The notes beneath the pieces are model-generated. The model had not been told where the DNA came from. It was given only the letters and a program-made list of their open reading frames with translations, and searched no databases. A DNA stretch of 25,928 nucleotides, from positions 1-25,928 of the forward strand of contig JANQQO010000004.1 in assembly GCA_028289305.1 (NCBI GenBank). The letters are read 5' to 3'. A program made the position numbers and the translations under genes. The stretch comes from Rickettsiales bacterium (GTDB lineage: Bacteria; Pseudomonadota; Alphaproteobacteria; Rickettsiales; JANQQO01). Positions 7,501 to 15,613 of this stretch are shown piece by piece; the first letter of the stretch is position 1; each line of letters starts with the position of its first letter.

Positions 7501-8602
7501 CAAAAAAGGCACGAAGATCACCGCTGATATGCTCGCCAAACTGCCACATGCAAAATGGTGGAACATCGCACTTAAAAACGACAAGGCGATGAGTGAGATT
7601 GAAAAACTCAAAAAAGAGCTCGATGAAATCCAAATCAGTCTTGATAAACGCCTGCAGGATAAAATCGAGAAAGTGCAAGCAGGCGATGATCTGCCTTCCG
7701 GCGTGCTGAAAATGGTTAAGGTATTCGTTGCGGTGAAGCGCAAGCTACAGCCAGGCGATAAAATGGCTGGTCGCCACGGAAACAAAGGTGTGATCTCAAA
7801 AATCTGCCCAGCAGAAGACATGCCATACCGCGCTGATGGTACCCCGGTTGATATCGTGCTGAACCCGCTTGGTGTGCCGTCACGTATGAATGTAGGACAG
7901 ATCTTGGAAACCCACCTTGGCTGGGCCTCTCACAATATTGGCCTGCAAATCAAACAGCTCCTAAAAGGCCTGAATAAAACCGGCACGATCGACGACGTTA
8001 AGAAAAAGCTCAACAGTGTCTATATCGATGCTGATGAGAAAAAAGAAATCAAGGCAATGAACGATAATGAGGTGTTGGAGCTCTCCGGCAATCTGCAAAA
8101 TGGTGTGCCGATCGCTACGCCTGTGTTTGATGGCGCAGAAGAGAAAGATATCGATGCCTTGCTTCAAGAGGCAGGCCTTGATACGTCTGGCCAGGAAGTC
8201 CTCTTTGATGGCCGCACCGGTGAGGCGTTTGATCGCCCAATCACCGTAGGCTGCATCTATATGATCAAACTCCACCACTTGGTGGATGATAAGATTCACG
8301 CTCGCTCCATCGGCCCATACAGCCTGGTGACGCAACAACCGCTGGGAGGTAAATCCCACTTCGGCGGCCAGCGTTTCGGAGAGATGGAATGCTGGGCACT
8401 GCAAGCCTATGGCGCCGCCTATACGCTGCAAGAGATGCTCACCGTCAAATCGGACGACGTTGCAGGACGCACCAAAGTCTACGAATCCATCGTTAAAGGC
8501 GATCACACATTTGAATCCGGCATCCCCGAATCCTTCAATGTGATGATCAAGGAATTGCGTTCGCTATGTCTGAATGTTGAGTTAGCGGAAGTTGAAGACT
8601 AA
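4514..8602 (+). CDS. rpoB: DNA-directed RNA polymerase subunit beta
   Basis: This is the beta subunit of the core RNA polymerase, forming half of the active-site cleft, the RNA exit path and the rifampicin pocket. Length is 1362 residues, near E. coli (1342). Visible landmarks, in order, are the N-terminal MAYSFTARKRIRKNFS, the rifampicin region around residues 510-545 (FFGSSQLSQFMDQTNPLSE, then THKRRLSALGPGGL), the ETPEGPNIGLINSLA block, the RHGNKGVISKICPAEDMPY active-centre segment, and the C-terminal GGQRFGEMECWALQAYGAA clamp anchor. The rifampicin cluster has the usual susceptible-type residues (D of MDQ, H of THKRR, S of LSALG). It is preceded by a hairpin-bearing spacer and followed 27 nt later by rpoC. 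No truncation is visible. Confidence 0.98.
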   Translation: MAYSFTARKRIRKNFSRTKKAAAMPNLIEIQKRSYDSFLLADTKAEERADAGLQAVFKSVFPIENFTETATLEFVKYEIEAPKYDVDECIQRDLTFAAPLKATLRLIVWTVYEDTGAREIKGIKEQEVYLGDIPLMTEHGTFIINGTERVIVSQMHRSPGVFFDHDKGATHSSGKLLYSARVIPYRGSWLDFEFDAKDLLYFRVDRRRKLHIASLLRSIEMDTQEILKTFYTPVSYKKAKKGWATEFVFEKYKGIRLENDLVDAKTGKVIAETGTKMTPRIGKKLKEDGVKEVLATPEEMAIKYSAEDIIDSSTGEVLIKAGDQFSPELIDTLEEQKVKELKVLDTSVSGDYILKSLAVDKNTTREDSLIDIYKVMRPGEPPTAEAAEAMFQSLFFDSERYDLSDVGRMKTNARLGLEHEEGLHTLTKDDVIEIVRTLVNLKNGIGEIDDIDHLGNRRVRSVGELMENQFRIGLLRMERAIIERMSSVEADTIMPHDLINAKPLAAVIREFFGSSQLSQFMDQTNPLSEVTHKRRLSALGPGGLTRERAGFEVRDVHTTHYGRICPIETPEGPNIGLINSLASYARINKYGFIESPYRKVENGKVTEEVHYLSAIEEGKYTIAQSNAEIDAQGKITGDLVSCRKNGDFVMSHPSNIDFIDVSPKQLVSVAASLIPFLENDDANRALMGSNMQRQAVPLLRAEAPLVGTGMEEIVSRDSGVTAVARRNGIVDQVDATRIVVRATADNDNKAVGVDIYNLKKFQRSNQNTCITQRPLVKVGDKVKSGDIIADGPSTDLGELALGRNVMVAFMPWNGYNFEDSILISERVVKEDVYTSIHIEEFEIMARDTKLGPEEITRDIPNVGEESLRHLDEVGTVLIGAEVKAGDILVGKVTPKSESPMTPEEKLLRAIFGEKAADVRDTSMRVPPGVTGTVVDVRIFSRRGIEKDERALAIERAEIERLGKDRDDEFAILSRHIYDQLEDILAGKEAASGPDSIKKGTKITADMLAKLPHAKWWNIALKNDKAMSEIEKLKKELDEIQISLDKRLQDKIEKVQAGDDLPSGVLKMVKVFVAVKRKLQPGDKMAGRHGNKGVISKICPAEDMPYRADGTPVDIVLNPLGVPSRMNVGQILETHLGWASHNIGLQIKQLLKGLNKTGTIDDVKKKLNSVYIDADEKKEIKAMNDNEVLELSGNLQNGVPIATPVFDGAEEKDIDALLQEAGLDTSGQEVLFDGRTGEAFDRPITVGCIYMIKLHHLVDDKIHARSIGPYSLVTQQPLGGKSHFGGQRFGEMECWALQAYGAAYTLQEMLTVKSDDVAGRTKVYESIVKGDHTFESGIPESFNVMIKELRSLCLNVELAEVED

Positions 8603-8629
8603 TACGAGAGACCAAGAAAGGCTGCCCTT

Positions 8630-11600
8630 ATGAATAATGCGCTCATCAACTTTTTTACTCCTACCCAAACTGCTCAGGACTTCGATGAAATCCAAATTTC
8701 TATCGCAAGCCCGGAAAAGATCCGTTCTTGGTCGTTTGGTGAGGTAAAAAAGCCAGAAACGATTAATTACCGCACGTTCAAGCCCGAGCGCGATGGGCTG
8801 TTCTGCGCCCGCATCTTCGGGCCGATCAAAGACTACGAATGCCTCTGCGGTAAATATAAGCGCATGAAATATCGCGGCATCGTCTGCGAAAAATGCGGCG
8901 TGGAAGTCACCACCTCCAAAGTGCGCCGTGAGCGCATGGGCCATGTCGAGCTCGCCTCACCCGTGGTGCATATCTGGTTCTTCAAATCTCTGCCTTCACG
9001 CATCGGCCTATTGCTCGATATCACCCTCAAAGATCTCGAAAAGGTGCTGTATTTCGAAAACTTCATCGTTGTTGAGCCCGGCCTCACACCGTTCGCACAC
9101 GGTGAATTGCTCAACGAAGAGCAATACCAAAAGGCGCAGGAAGAATTCGGCAATGACGCCTTCACCGCTATGATCGGCGCAGAAGCTGTAAAATACATGC
9201 TCTCTGAGCTCGATTTAGAAGAAGAAAAAGTTAAGCTCCGTGATGATTTGGCCAGCACTAATTCTGAAGCAAAGCGCAAAAAATTCGTCAAACGCCTAAA
9301 ACTCGTTGAGCATTTCATTGAGTCAGGCAACCGTCCAGAATGGATGGTGCTGGATGTAATCCCGGTCATCCCACCAGATCTGCGCCCCTTGGTACCGCTA
9401 GATGGTGGCCGTTTTGCGACCTCTGACCTAAACGATCTCTATCGCCGCGTTATCAACCGGAATAACCGTCTAAAACGCCTGCTTGAGCTCAAAGCGCCGG
9501 ATATCATCATCCGCAATGAAAAACGCATGCTGCAAGAATCCGTCGACGCCCTGTTTGATAACGGTCGTCGCGGCCGCGTCATTAAAGACGCTAATAAGCG
9601 CCCGTTCAAATCCCTAAGCGATATGCTCAAAGGGAAGCAAGGCCGCTTCCGCCAGAATCTGCTCGGTAAGCGTGTCGACTATTCCGGCCGTTCGGTCATT
9701 GTGGTAGGCCCGGAGCTCAAACTCCACCAATGCGGTCTGCCTAAAAAAATGGCGCTCGAGCTCTTTAAACCGTTCATTTACGCCAAATTGGAACTATACG
9801 GCATGGCCTCCACCATCAAGCTTGCCAAGCGCATGGTGGAAATGGAGCGCCCTGAAGTCTGGGATATCCTAGAAGAAGTGATTCGCGAACACCCGGTGTT
9901 GCTAAACCGCGCTCCCACGCTCCACCGTCTCGGCATCCAGGCGTTTGAACCCATCCTCATTGAAGGGAAGGCCCTGCGTCTCCATCCGCTAGTATGTACC
10001 GCTTTTAACGCCGATTTCGATGGCGACCAAATGGCGGTCCACGTGCCTCTTTCCATTGAGGCACAGCTAGAAGCGCGCGTGCTTATGATGTCTTCAAACA
10101 ACATCCTAAGCCCTGCAAATGGGAAGCCGATCATCGTGCCAACGCAGGATATCGTGCTTGGTCTTTATTATATCAGCCTTGAAAAAGAGGGTGAGCCTGG
10201 TGAAGGCATGGCGATTGGTGATCTTTCAGAATTGCACCATGCGCTTGATAACAAAGCCATCACCTTGCACAGTAAAGTGAAATATCGCTGCAACACGCTC
10301 AACAGCAAAGGCGAGCCGATTGCTGCCGTGGTGGAAACCACGCCAGGCCGTGTACTGCTCTCAGAGCTGCTTCCTACCGATGGCAAGCTAAGCTTTGATG
10401 TAGTCAACAAGCTGATGACCAAAAAAGAAGTCAGCAAACTGATCGACACAGTCTATCGCCATTGCGGCCAGAAAAAGAGCGTTATCTTTGCTGATCAATT
10501 GATGAAGCTCGGCTTCGCACACGCATGTACTGCCGGTATCTCCTTCGGTAAGGACGATATGCTCATCCCAAATAGCAAGGAATCACATATCAGCCATACG
10601 CTCGAAGAGGCAAAGCAATACGAAAAACAATATGCCGAGGGGCTCATCACCCAAGGGGAAAAATATAACAAGGTGGTAGACGCCTGGTCACAATGTACCG
10701 ATCGCGTCGCCGGCGACATGATGAAACATATTTCCGGTGAAATCACAGATGAGAAGGCGAAGAAAGGCGACGAGCCAGACGTCAACTCCATCTACATGAT
10801 GGCCCATTCCGGCGCACGTGGTTCCGCAGCACAGCTAAAACAGCTTGCAGGTATGCGTGGGTTGATGGCCAAGCCTTCCGGTGAAATCATCGAAACGCCG
10901 ATCATCTCGAACTTTAAAGAAGGCCTCACCGTGTTGGAATACTTCAACTCCACCCACGGTGCGCGTAAAGGTCTTGCGGATACCGCGCTAAAAACAGCGA
11001 ACTCCGGGTATCTCACCCGTCGCCTGGTTGACGTTGCGCAAGATTGCATCGTGTTTGAACACGATTGTGGCACCGAAAAAGGCCTCATCGCCCGCGCCAC
11101 CATCGAAGGGGGCGAGGTGATAGAACCGCTTTCTGAAGCCATTCTTGGCCGCTGTGCTGCCATCGATGTGCATCACCCGGGCAATAACGAGCTTATTGTC
11201 GGCGCTGGTGAACTGATCGACGAAAAAATCGTCGGAAAGATCGAAGCGGCCGGCATCGAGTCCGTCCTCATTCGCTCCGTGCTCACCTGTGAAAGCAAGA
11301 CTGGCACCTGCGCACTCTGCTATGGACGCGATCTTGCCAGCGGTGAACTGGTGAATGTCGGCGAAGCCGTCGGCGTTATTGCTGCACAATCCATTGGTGA
11401 ACCAGGCACACAGCTTACTATGCGTACCTTCCACATTGGTGGTGCTGCCCAGCGCGGTGCAGAGCAATCCAGTGTTGAAGCCACCCATGATGGTGTAATC
11501 TCGCTTATCAACCGCAATATCGTGGTCGATAGTGAAAAACGGCACGTGGTGATGAGCCGCACCTGTGAACTCATCATCCAAGATGAGAAAAAAGGCACAG

Positions 11601-12901
11601 AAAAAGCCCGCTTTAAAATCCCTTACGGCGCGCGTATGCCTGTGGATGAAGGCGCGGTAGTGAAAAAAGGCCAAATCCTCGCTGAGTGGGATCCATATAC
11701 CATCCCCATCATCACGGAACGTTCCGGCCTTGTCGTATACCGCGATATCGAAGAAGGTGTTTCCATGCGCGAGGAAACCGATGAAGCAACCGGTCTTTCC
11801 AACAAAGTCATCATCGACTGGAAACAGCAGCGCAAAGGCACCGATCTCCGCCCACGTATCACCTTGCGTGATAAAAAAGGCGAGATCATCAAACTGGCTA
11901 ATGGGCTAGAAGCCCGCAACTTCTTGCCTATCGGCGCATTGCTCAATGTCGAAGACGGGGTAGAAGTCCATGCTGGTGACGTGCTTGCGCGTATTCCTCG
12001 TGAATCGAGCAAAACTCGTGATATCACCGGTGGTCTACCGCGTGTGGCTGAGCTGTTCGAAGCGCGCAAACCAAAAGACCACGCGATTATCAGCGAAGTG
12101 GAAGGCATGGTGGAGTTCGGTAAGGATTATAAATCCAAAGTCCGCCTCATCATCCGCCCGAAAGATGCAGATAAAGAGCCGGTGGAATATCTGGTACCAA
12201 AAGGAAAACACCTCACCGTCAATGAAGGCGATTATGTGAAAAAAGGTGACCTCCTGATGGACGGCACACCGGTACCACACGATATCTTGCGTGTCATGGG
12301 CATCGAAGCACTCGCCAAATACCTGGTCTCGGAAGTGCAGCAGGTCTATCGCCTCCAAGGTGTGGTCATTAACGATAAACACATCGAAGTGGTCATTCGC
12401 CAGATGCTACAGAAAGTGGAAATCACCAATCCGGGAGAAACCACCTTCTTAATTGGCGAACAAGTGGCCCGCGATGAGTTTGAAGAAGCCAATGCAAAAG
12501 CGGCCACAGAAGGCTATAAGCCTGCCGAAGCGGTACCGCTCTTGCAAGGTATCACCAAAGCCTCGCTGCAGACGAAATCCTTCATCTCCGCCGCATCGTT
12601 CCAAGAAACCACGCGGGTGCTCACCGAAGCTTCCGTAGCTGGTAAGAGCGATACGCTGACGGGCTTGAAAGAAAACGTCATTGTAGGACGCCTCATCCCA
12701 GCTGGCACGGGTTCATATATGAAAACCGTGCGCAAAGAAGCACTAAAGCGGGATAACGCATTGGCCCTCCTCAGAAATGAAGAGATAGAAACCGCCAATG
12801 AAAATGAGGAAGCCGCACCAGTACCAGAGGAAGAAACCCCTCCTACTGATACACCACCTGAAGAGCAGGGCGACGCCACCATAGAGGCGGAAGCACAATA
12901 A
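8630..12901 (+). CDS. rpoC: DNA-directed RNA polymerase subunit beta'
   Basis: This is the beta' subunit carrying the catalytic metal site of RNA polymerase. The 1423-residue product has the N-terminal zinc site (C71, C73, C86, C89) and the invariant NADFDGDQM at residues 460-468, whose three Asp residues hold the catalytic Mg. It also has the bridge-helix/trigger-loop region and a second zinc site at C813, C887, C894 and C897. The GEAVGVIAAQSIGEPGTQLT block is intact. About 40 residues at the C-terminus are rich in Glu and Pro and look disordered, extending past the last conserved segment (residues up to about 1382). The ATG at 8630 follows an AAGAAAGG site. It is the last gene of the block, and a G+C-rich hairpin begins 7 nt after its stop. 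Confidence 0.98.
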   Translation: MNNALINFFTPTQTAQDFDEIQISIASPEKIRSWSFGEVKKPETINYRTFKPERDGLFCARIFGPIKDYECLCGKYKRMKYRGIVCEKCGVEVTTSKVRRERMGHVELASPVVHIWFFKSLPSRIGLLLDITLKDLEKVLYFENFIVVEPGLTPFAHGELLNEEQYQKAQEEFGNDAFTAMIGAEAVKYMLSELDLEEEKVKLRDDLASTNSEAKRKKFVKRLKLVEHFIESGNRPEWMVLDVIPVIPPDLRPLVPLDGGRFATSDLNDLYRRVINRNNRLKRLLELKAPDIIIRNEKRMLQESVDALFDNGRRGRVIKDANKRPFKSLSDMLKGKQGRFRQNLLGKRVDYSGRSVIVVGPELKLHQCGLPKKMALELFKPFIYAKLELYGMASTIKLAKRMVEMERPEVWDILEEVIREHPVLLNRAPTLHRLGIQAFEPILIEGKALRLHPLVCTAFNADFDGDQMAVHVPLSIEAQLEARVLMMSSNNILSPANGKPIIVPTQDIVLGLYYISLEKEGEPGEGMAIGDLSELHHALDNKAITLHSKVKYRCNTLNSKGEPIAAVVETTPGRVLLSELLPTDGKLSFDVVNKLMTKKEVSKLIDTVYRHCGQKKSVIFADQLMKLGFAHACTAGISFGKDDMLIPNSKESHISHTLEEAKQYEKQYAEGLITQGEKYNKVVDAWSQCTDRVAGDMMKHISGEITDEKAKKGDEPDVNSIYMMAHSGARGSAAQLKQLAGMRGLMAKPSGEIIETPIISNFKEGLTVLEYFNSTHGARKGLADTALKTANSGYLTRRLVDVAQDCIVFEHDCGTEKGLIARATIEGGEVIEPLSEAILGRCAAIDVHHPGNNELIVGAGELIDEKIVGKIEAAGIESVLIRSVLTCESKTGTCALCYGRDLASGELVNVGEAVGVIAAQSIGEPGTQLTMRTFHIGGAAQRGAEQSSVEATHDGVISLINRNIVVDSEKRHVVMSRTCELIIQDEKKGTEKARFKIPYGARMPVDEGAVVKKGQILAEWDPYTIPIITERSGLVVYRDIEEGVSMREETDEATGLSNKVIIDWKQQRKGTDLRPRITLRDKKGEIIKLANGLEARNFLPIGALLNVEDGVEVHAGDVLARIPRESSKTRDITGGLPRVAELFEARKPKDHAIISEVEGMVEFGKDYKSKVRLIIRPKDADKEPVEYLVPKGKHLTVNEGDYVKKGDLLMDGTPVPHDILRVMGIEALAKYLVSEVQQVYRLQGVVINDKHIEVVIRQMLQKVEITNPGETTFLIGEQVARDEFEEANAKAATEGYKPAEAVPLLQGITKASLQTKSFISAASFQETTRVLTEASVAGKSDTLTGLKENVIVGRLIPAGTGSYMKTVRKEALKRDNALALLRNEEIETANENEEAAPVPEEETPPTDTPPEEQGDATIEAEAQ

Positions 12902-12908
12902 ATCCTCG

Positions 12909-12933
12909 TTGGGGCAGGCGCACCCTGCCCCAA
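12909..12933 (+). terminator. G+C-rich hairpin after rpoC
   Basis: TTGGGGCAGG (12909-12918) and CCTGCCCCAA (12924-12933) form a perfect 10-bp stem with a 5-nt loop, right after the rpoC stop. It is followed by aacgg rather than a T-run, so it is either a weak or factor-assisted terminator or an mRNA 3'-end stabiliser. The hairpin itself is certain; its role is inferred from position. Confidence 0.55.
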
Positions 12934-12972
12934 AACGGAACATATTCTGCACATCACGCGGCGATATACGTA

Positions 12973-13004
12973 ACCTTTTCCTGTCGTTTTACGAAGAAAA
13001 AGGT
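12973..13004 (+). other. Imperfect hairpin in the leader of the DsbD-like gene
   Basis: ACCTTTT (12973-12979) pairs with AAAAGGT (12998-13004). Inside, TCGT (12984-12987) pairs with ACGA (12991-12994). The 3' arm contains the only purine-rich AAAAAGG in the leader, but this is about 25 nt before the GTG start, too far to be its ribosome-binding site. No function is claimed. Confidence 0.3.
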
Positions 13005-13029
13005 AGTAGAACCGTGTATATAGTAGACC

Positions 13030-15105
13030 GTGCGTTATTTTTTTACTCTTCTAGCTGCCGTTATCCTGGCGATTTCCACTGCGCCACAGGCCCTTTCTGC
13101 CGCTTCTGATTGGCAACATGGCCCAGAATCTTCGATTCGTCTCATCAGCAGCGGCCAAACCCAAGAAAACGGTGTCACCACCCTCCACCTAGGCATCCAC
13201 TTCACCCTAAAAGACAATTGGAAGGTCTATTGGCGCACGCCCGGTGATGGCGGCATACCCGTCACTGTCGATTGGCAAGACTCACAAAACATAGAAAATC
13301 CCACCATCCTCTGGCCGGCACCCAAGCGCTATGTTGAACACGGCTCTATTGAAAGCTTTGGCTATAAGCACGCAGTGGTCTACCCCATCACCGCCACCAT
13401 CCCTGATACCACCACCCCCACCACCATCAATGCTCTCGTCAACTACGCTGTCTGCGATGAAATCTGCCTGTTTTTAAGCAACAGCCTGACACTCACCATC
13501 CCCCCGCAGCACACCGACCCTGAAGCCGCCGCCCTCATTGAGCGCTTCACCGCCCTCACATCCCTCCCTGATGGCGGCCATGGCCTCACCTTCACCGAAT
13601 GGGGTATTGCAGAAGAAGATGCAAGCGGCGGCATTATTCACGTTTCCGCCACCTCCCAAACACCCTTTACCACAACGCCCGATATCTTCATCGAAGGTGC
13701 AGCCCATCTGCGCTTCCCCAAGCCCAGCGTCAGCATCTCTGGCAACACGGTCACCTTTGCCGCTCCATTCCAAAAAACCATCGCCGGCACCTCACTTGCA
13801 GAAGAGCCACTCACCCTCACGCTGGTTGACGGCGACCGTGCAATCGAAAAACCCACTACCCTCACTCCGCTCACCACCACGCCCTTCTTACAAATCCTGT
13901 TATTCGCCATCCTCGGCGGCCTCATTTTAAACATTATGCCCTGCGTATTGCCGGTGCTCTCCATTAAGCTCTTAAGCGTGGTTCAGCACGGCGGCAGCAC
14001 GCCTGCACGCGTCCGCGCCAGCTTTTTAAGCAGCGCCGCCGGCGTCATCACCTCCTTCATCGCCCTTGCCGCCATCGTCACCCTGCTCAAATCCGCCGGC
14101 ATGGCAGCAGGTTGGGGCTTCCACTTCCAAGAACCTCTCTTCCTCATCTTCTTGGTGCTGATCTTAAACCTCTTTGCTGCCAATCTCTGGGGATTATTCG
14201 AAATCGCCCTTCCCAACTGGCTCGGCAGCACTCTCAGCAAAAAAAGAAGCATCGATGAACACAGCCTCTCCGGCCATTTCTTCAGCGGTGCTTTTGCTAC
14301 CTTGCTCGCCACACCCTGCTCCGCACCGTTCTTGGGTACAGCCATTGGCTTCGCTTTTTCCCGCGGCGCCAGCGAAATCTTCCTGATCTTCACCTTGATG
14401 GGCGTTGGCCTGGCACTGCCCTACCTCCTCGTCGCCCTTCGCCCTGCACTGGTAAGCAGGCTCCCCAAACCCGGTCACTGGATGATCACCGTGAAATATA
14501 TCCTCGGCATCTTCCTGGCTGGCACCGCCGTCTGGCTCATCTGGGTACTCGCCGGTCAGCTGGGCAATCAGGCCGCTTTTGTACTTGCCGGCATCTCCCT
14601 ACTACTCTTCGCCGTATTATGGGGTGTACGCCATTGGTCGCTTGGCGATGAAGGCAGCAGCATTCTGCCCATCATCCTACTCCTAAGCGTTATCAGCCTA
14701 CTTATCCCCAGCATCTACCCCAGCGAGGCCAGCAGAAGCGCCACGGAAAAGCTTTGGATACCGTTTAACGAAGCCAAAATCACCACCCTGGTCGAACAAG
14801 GCAATACCGTCTTTGTGGACGTCACTGCCGATTGGTGCATCACCTGTAAGGCAAATAAGCTCCTCGTGCTAGACACCAGCAAGGTCACCGCCGCACTTTC
14901 CGCACCCAATGTCGTTGCCATGCGTGCTGATCTCACTAACCCCAGCCGAGCGATCAGCGATTACCTGGCCCGCCATAACCGCTATGGCATTCCTTTTAAT
15001 GCCGCCTATGGCCCAAGCGCCCCAGAAGGCATTGTATTATCAGAACTATTAACGAAATCTGCTGTGTTACAAGCACTTAGTGACGCAAGCACGCCAAAAG
15101 AATAG
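13030..15105 (+). CDS. ScsB/DsbD-type transmembrane thiol:disulfide reductase
   Basis: This protein probably carries reducing electrons from cytoplasmic thioredoxin across the inner membrane to periplasmic proteins (disulfide reduction, cytochrome c maturation or stress defence). The 691-residue layout is: signal peptide (about 1-24, ending ALSAAS), a large periplasmic N-terminal domain to about 280 with a CxxxC pair (C142, C146), a CcdA-like multi-helix core with MPCVLPV (C305) and ATPCSAPF (C430), and a C-terminal periplasmic thioredoxin domain with WCITCK (C603, C606). All redox cysteines needed for relay are present. The N-terminal domain is roughly twice that of E. coli DsbD (total 565), closer to ScsB. 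The only in-frame start upstream is GTG at 13030 with a poor ribosome-binding site; a TAG lies two codons before. It ends 7 nt from the convergent NDUFS4-like gene. Confidence 0.85.
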   Translation: MRYFFTLLAAVILAISTAPQALSAASDWQHGPESSIRLISSGQTQENGVTTLHLGIHFTLKDNWKVYWRTPGDGGIPVTVDWQDSQNIENPTILWPAPKRYVEHGSIESFGYKHAVVYPITATIPDTTTPTTINALVNYAVCDEICLFLSNSLTLTIPPQHTDPEAAALIERFTALTSLPDGGHGLTFTEWGIAEEDASGGIIHVSATSQTPFTTTPDIFIEGAAHLRFPKPSVSISGNTVTFAAPFQKTIAGTSLAEEPLTLTLVDGDRAIEKPTTLTPLTTTPFLQILLFAILGGLILNIMPCVLPVLSIKLLSVVQHGGSTPARVRASFLSSAAGVITSFIALAAIVTLLKSAGMAAGWGFHFQEPLFLIFLVLILNLFAANLWGLFEIALPNWLGSTLSKKRSIDEHSLSGHFFSGAFATLLATPCSAPFLGTAIGFAFSRGASEIFLIFTLMGVGLALPYLLVALRPALVSRLPKPGHWMITVKYILGIFLAGTAVWLIWVLAGQLGNQAAFVLAGISLLLFAVLWGVRHWSLGDEGSSILPIILLLSVISLLIPSIYPSEASRSATEKLWIPFNEAKITTLVEQGNTVFVDVTADWCITCKANKLLVLDTSKVTAALSAPNVVAMRADLTNPSRAISDYLARHNRYGIPFNAAYGPSAPEGIVLSELLTKSAVLQALSDASTPKE

Positions 15106-15112
15106 GGAAAAC

Positions 15113-15418
15113 TTATTGAAAATTCTCTGCGTAGGATTTTGGTAGCACCCGCCGCTGCTGCGGAGCAATCACCTCATAGGCATAGCCTGAACGCTCCGCA
15201 TACGCCACCGCCTCTTCTTTACTGGCGAAATGCAGCCGCACTTCTTGAGTCATATCCGTGCTTCCCGTCCACCCCATTAGTGGCTCCACAAACCGCCCAT
15301 CTTCCGGCACAGGCTCCACTACCCATTGCTTGGTACCCGCATCACCCGATTGCATCGCGGTCTTCGTTGGTTGATAAATCCGCACCGCAGTGATGGTTTT
15401 TTGTGGTATATCCTGCAT
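15113..15418 (-). CDS. NDUFS4-like complex I accessory subunit (ETC complex I conserved region)
   Basis: This 101-residue soluble protein belongs to the NDUFS4 (18 kDa) family. In mitochondria the subunit sits on the NADH-oxidising arm of complex I. The family signature is clear: ARIYQP-type start (VRIYQPTKTAMQSG), KQWVVEPVP, then EPLMGWTGSTDM, QEVRLHFASKEEAVAYAERSG and YEVIAP. Bacterial members are largely alphaproteobacterial, which supports the taxon. The ATG at 15418 has a strong AAGGGGA site 6 nt upstream. It stands alone on the minus strand, convergent with the DsbD-like gene and divergent from clpS. The other nuo genes are not in the window. Confidence 0.9.
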   Translation of the reverse strand: MQDIPQKTITAVRIYQPTKTAMQSGDAGTKQWVVEPVPEDGRFVEPLMGWTGSTDMTQEVRLHFASKEEAVAYAERSGYAYEVIAPQQRRVLPKSYAENFQ

Positions 15419-15494
15419 GTCTTATCCCCTTAAAAACAAAGAAAAATTATCTAAAAAACAATGTATTAGCCATGGTATCGATCACCCCATTTGT

Positions 15495-15536
15495 CAAGGT
15501 GAAAATTATAAAAAAAATACGATTTTTTTGCCCTTG
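15495..15536. other. A/T hairpin in the divergent NDUFS4/clpS spacer
   Basis: CAAGG (15495-15499) pairs with CCTTG (15532-15536). Inside, seven A's plus T (15511-15518) pair with A plus seven T's (15522-15529) around a 3-nt loop. It lies upstream of both divergent genes, so it is not a terminator for either. It may be a bent or operator-like DNA element. The rest of the 195-nt spacer is A+T-rich with no gene. Confidence 0.4.
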
Positions 15537-15544
15537 TTAACCTT

Positions 15545-15573
15545 TTGTTAGCAATTTTCGTGTAATATATAAA
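15545..15573 (+). promoter_or_regulatory. Candidate promoter for clpS-clpA
   Basis: TTGTTA (15545-15550) is followed after 17 nt by TATAAA (15568-15573). The -10 region is redundant: TATAAAG repeats at 15568-15574 and 15575-15581, and a perfect TATAAT lies at 15586-15591 but lacks a good -35. Start-site choice is uncertain. Pattern-based inference only. Confidence 0.45.
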
Positions 15574-15603
15574 GTATAAAGCGTATATAATAAAAAGACT
15601 AAT

Positions 15604-15608
15604 GGAGG
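15604..15608 (+). promoter_or_regulatory. Ribosome-binding site deciding the clpS start
   Basis: A perfect GGAGG lies 5 nt before GTG 15614. It overlaps an in-frame ATG at 15602, so that ATG cannot use it and GTG 15614 is the better start. Confidence 0.6.
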
Positions 15609-15613
15609 ATAAT

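Noticed and set aside
7961..8506. 181-codon minus-strand open frame within rpoB
   Set aside because: Antisense shadow of conserved rpoB coding sequence.
10988..11674. 228-codon minus-strand open frame within rpoC
   Set aside because: Antisense shadow of rpoC; His/Asp/Phe-rich composition and no independent start signals.
13538..13930. Plus-strand Pro/Ser-rich frame inside the DsbD-like gene
   Set aside because: Out-of-frame shadow; low complexity, while the DsbD-like frame has clear domains.
15139..15393. 84-codon plus-strand frame opposite the NDUFS4-like gene
   Set aside because: The minus-strand frame matches a known family and has a strong ribosome-binding site; the plus frame has neither.
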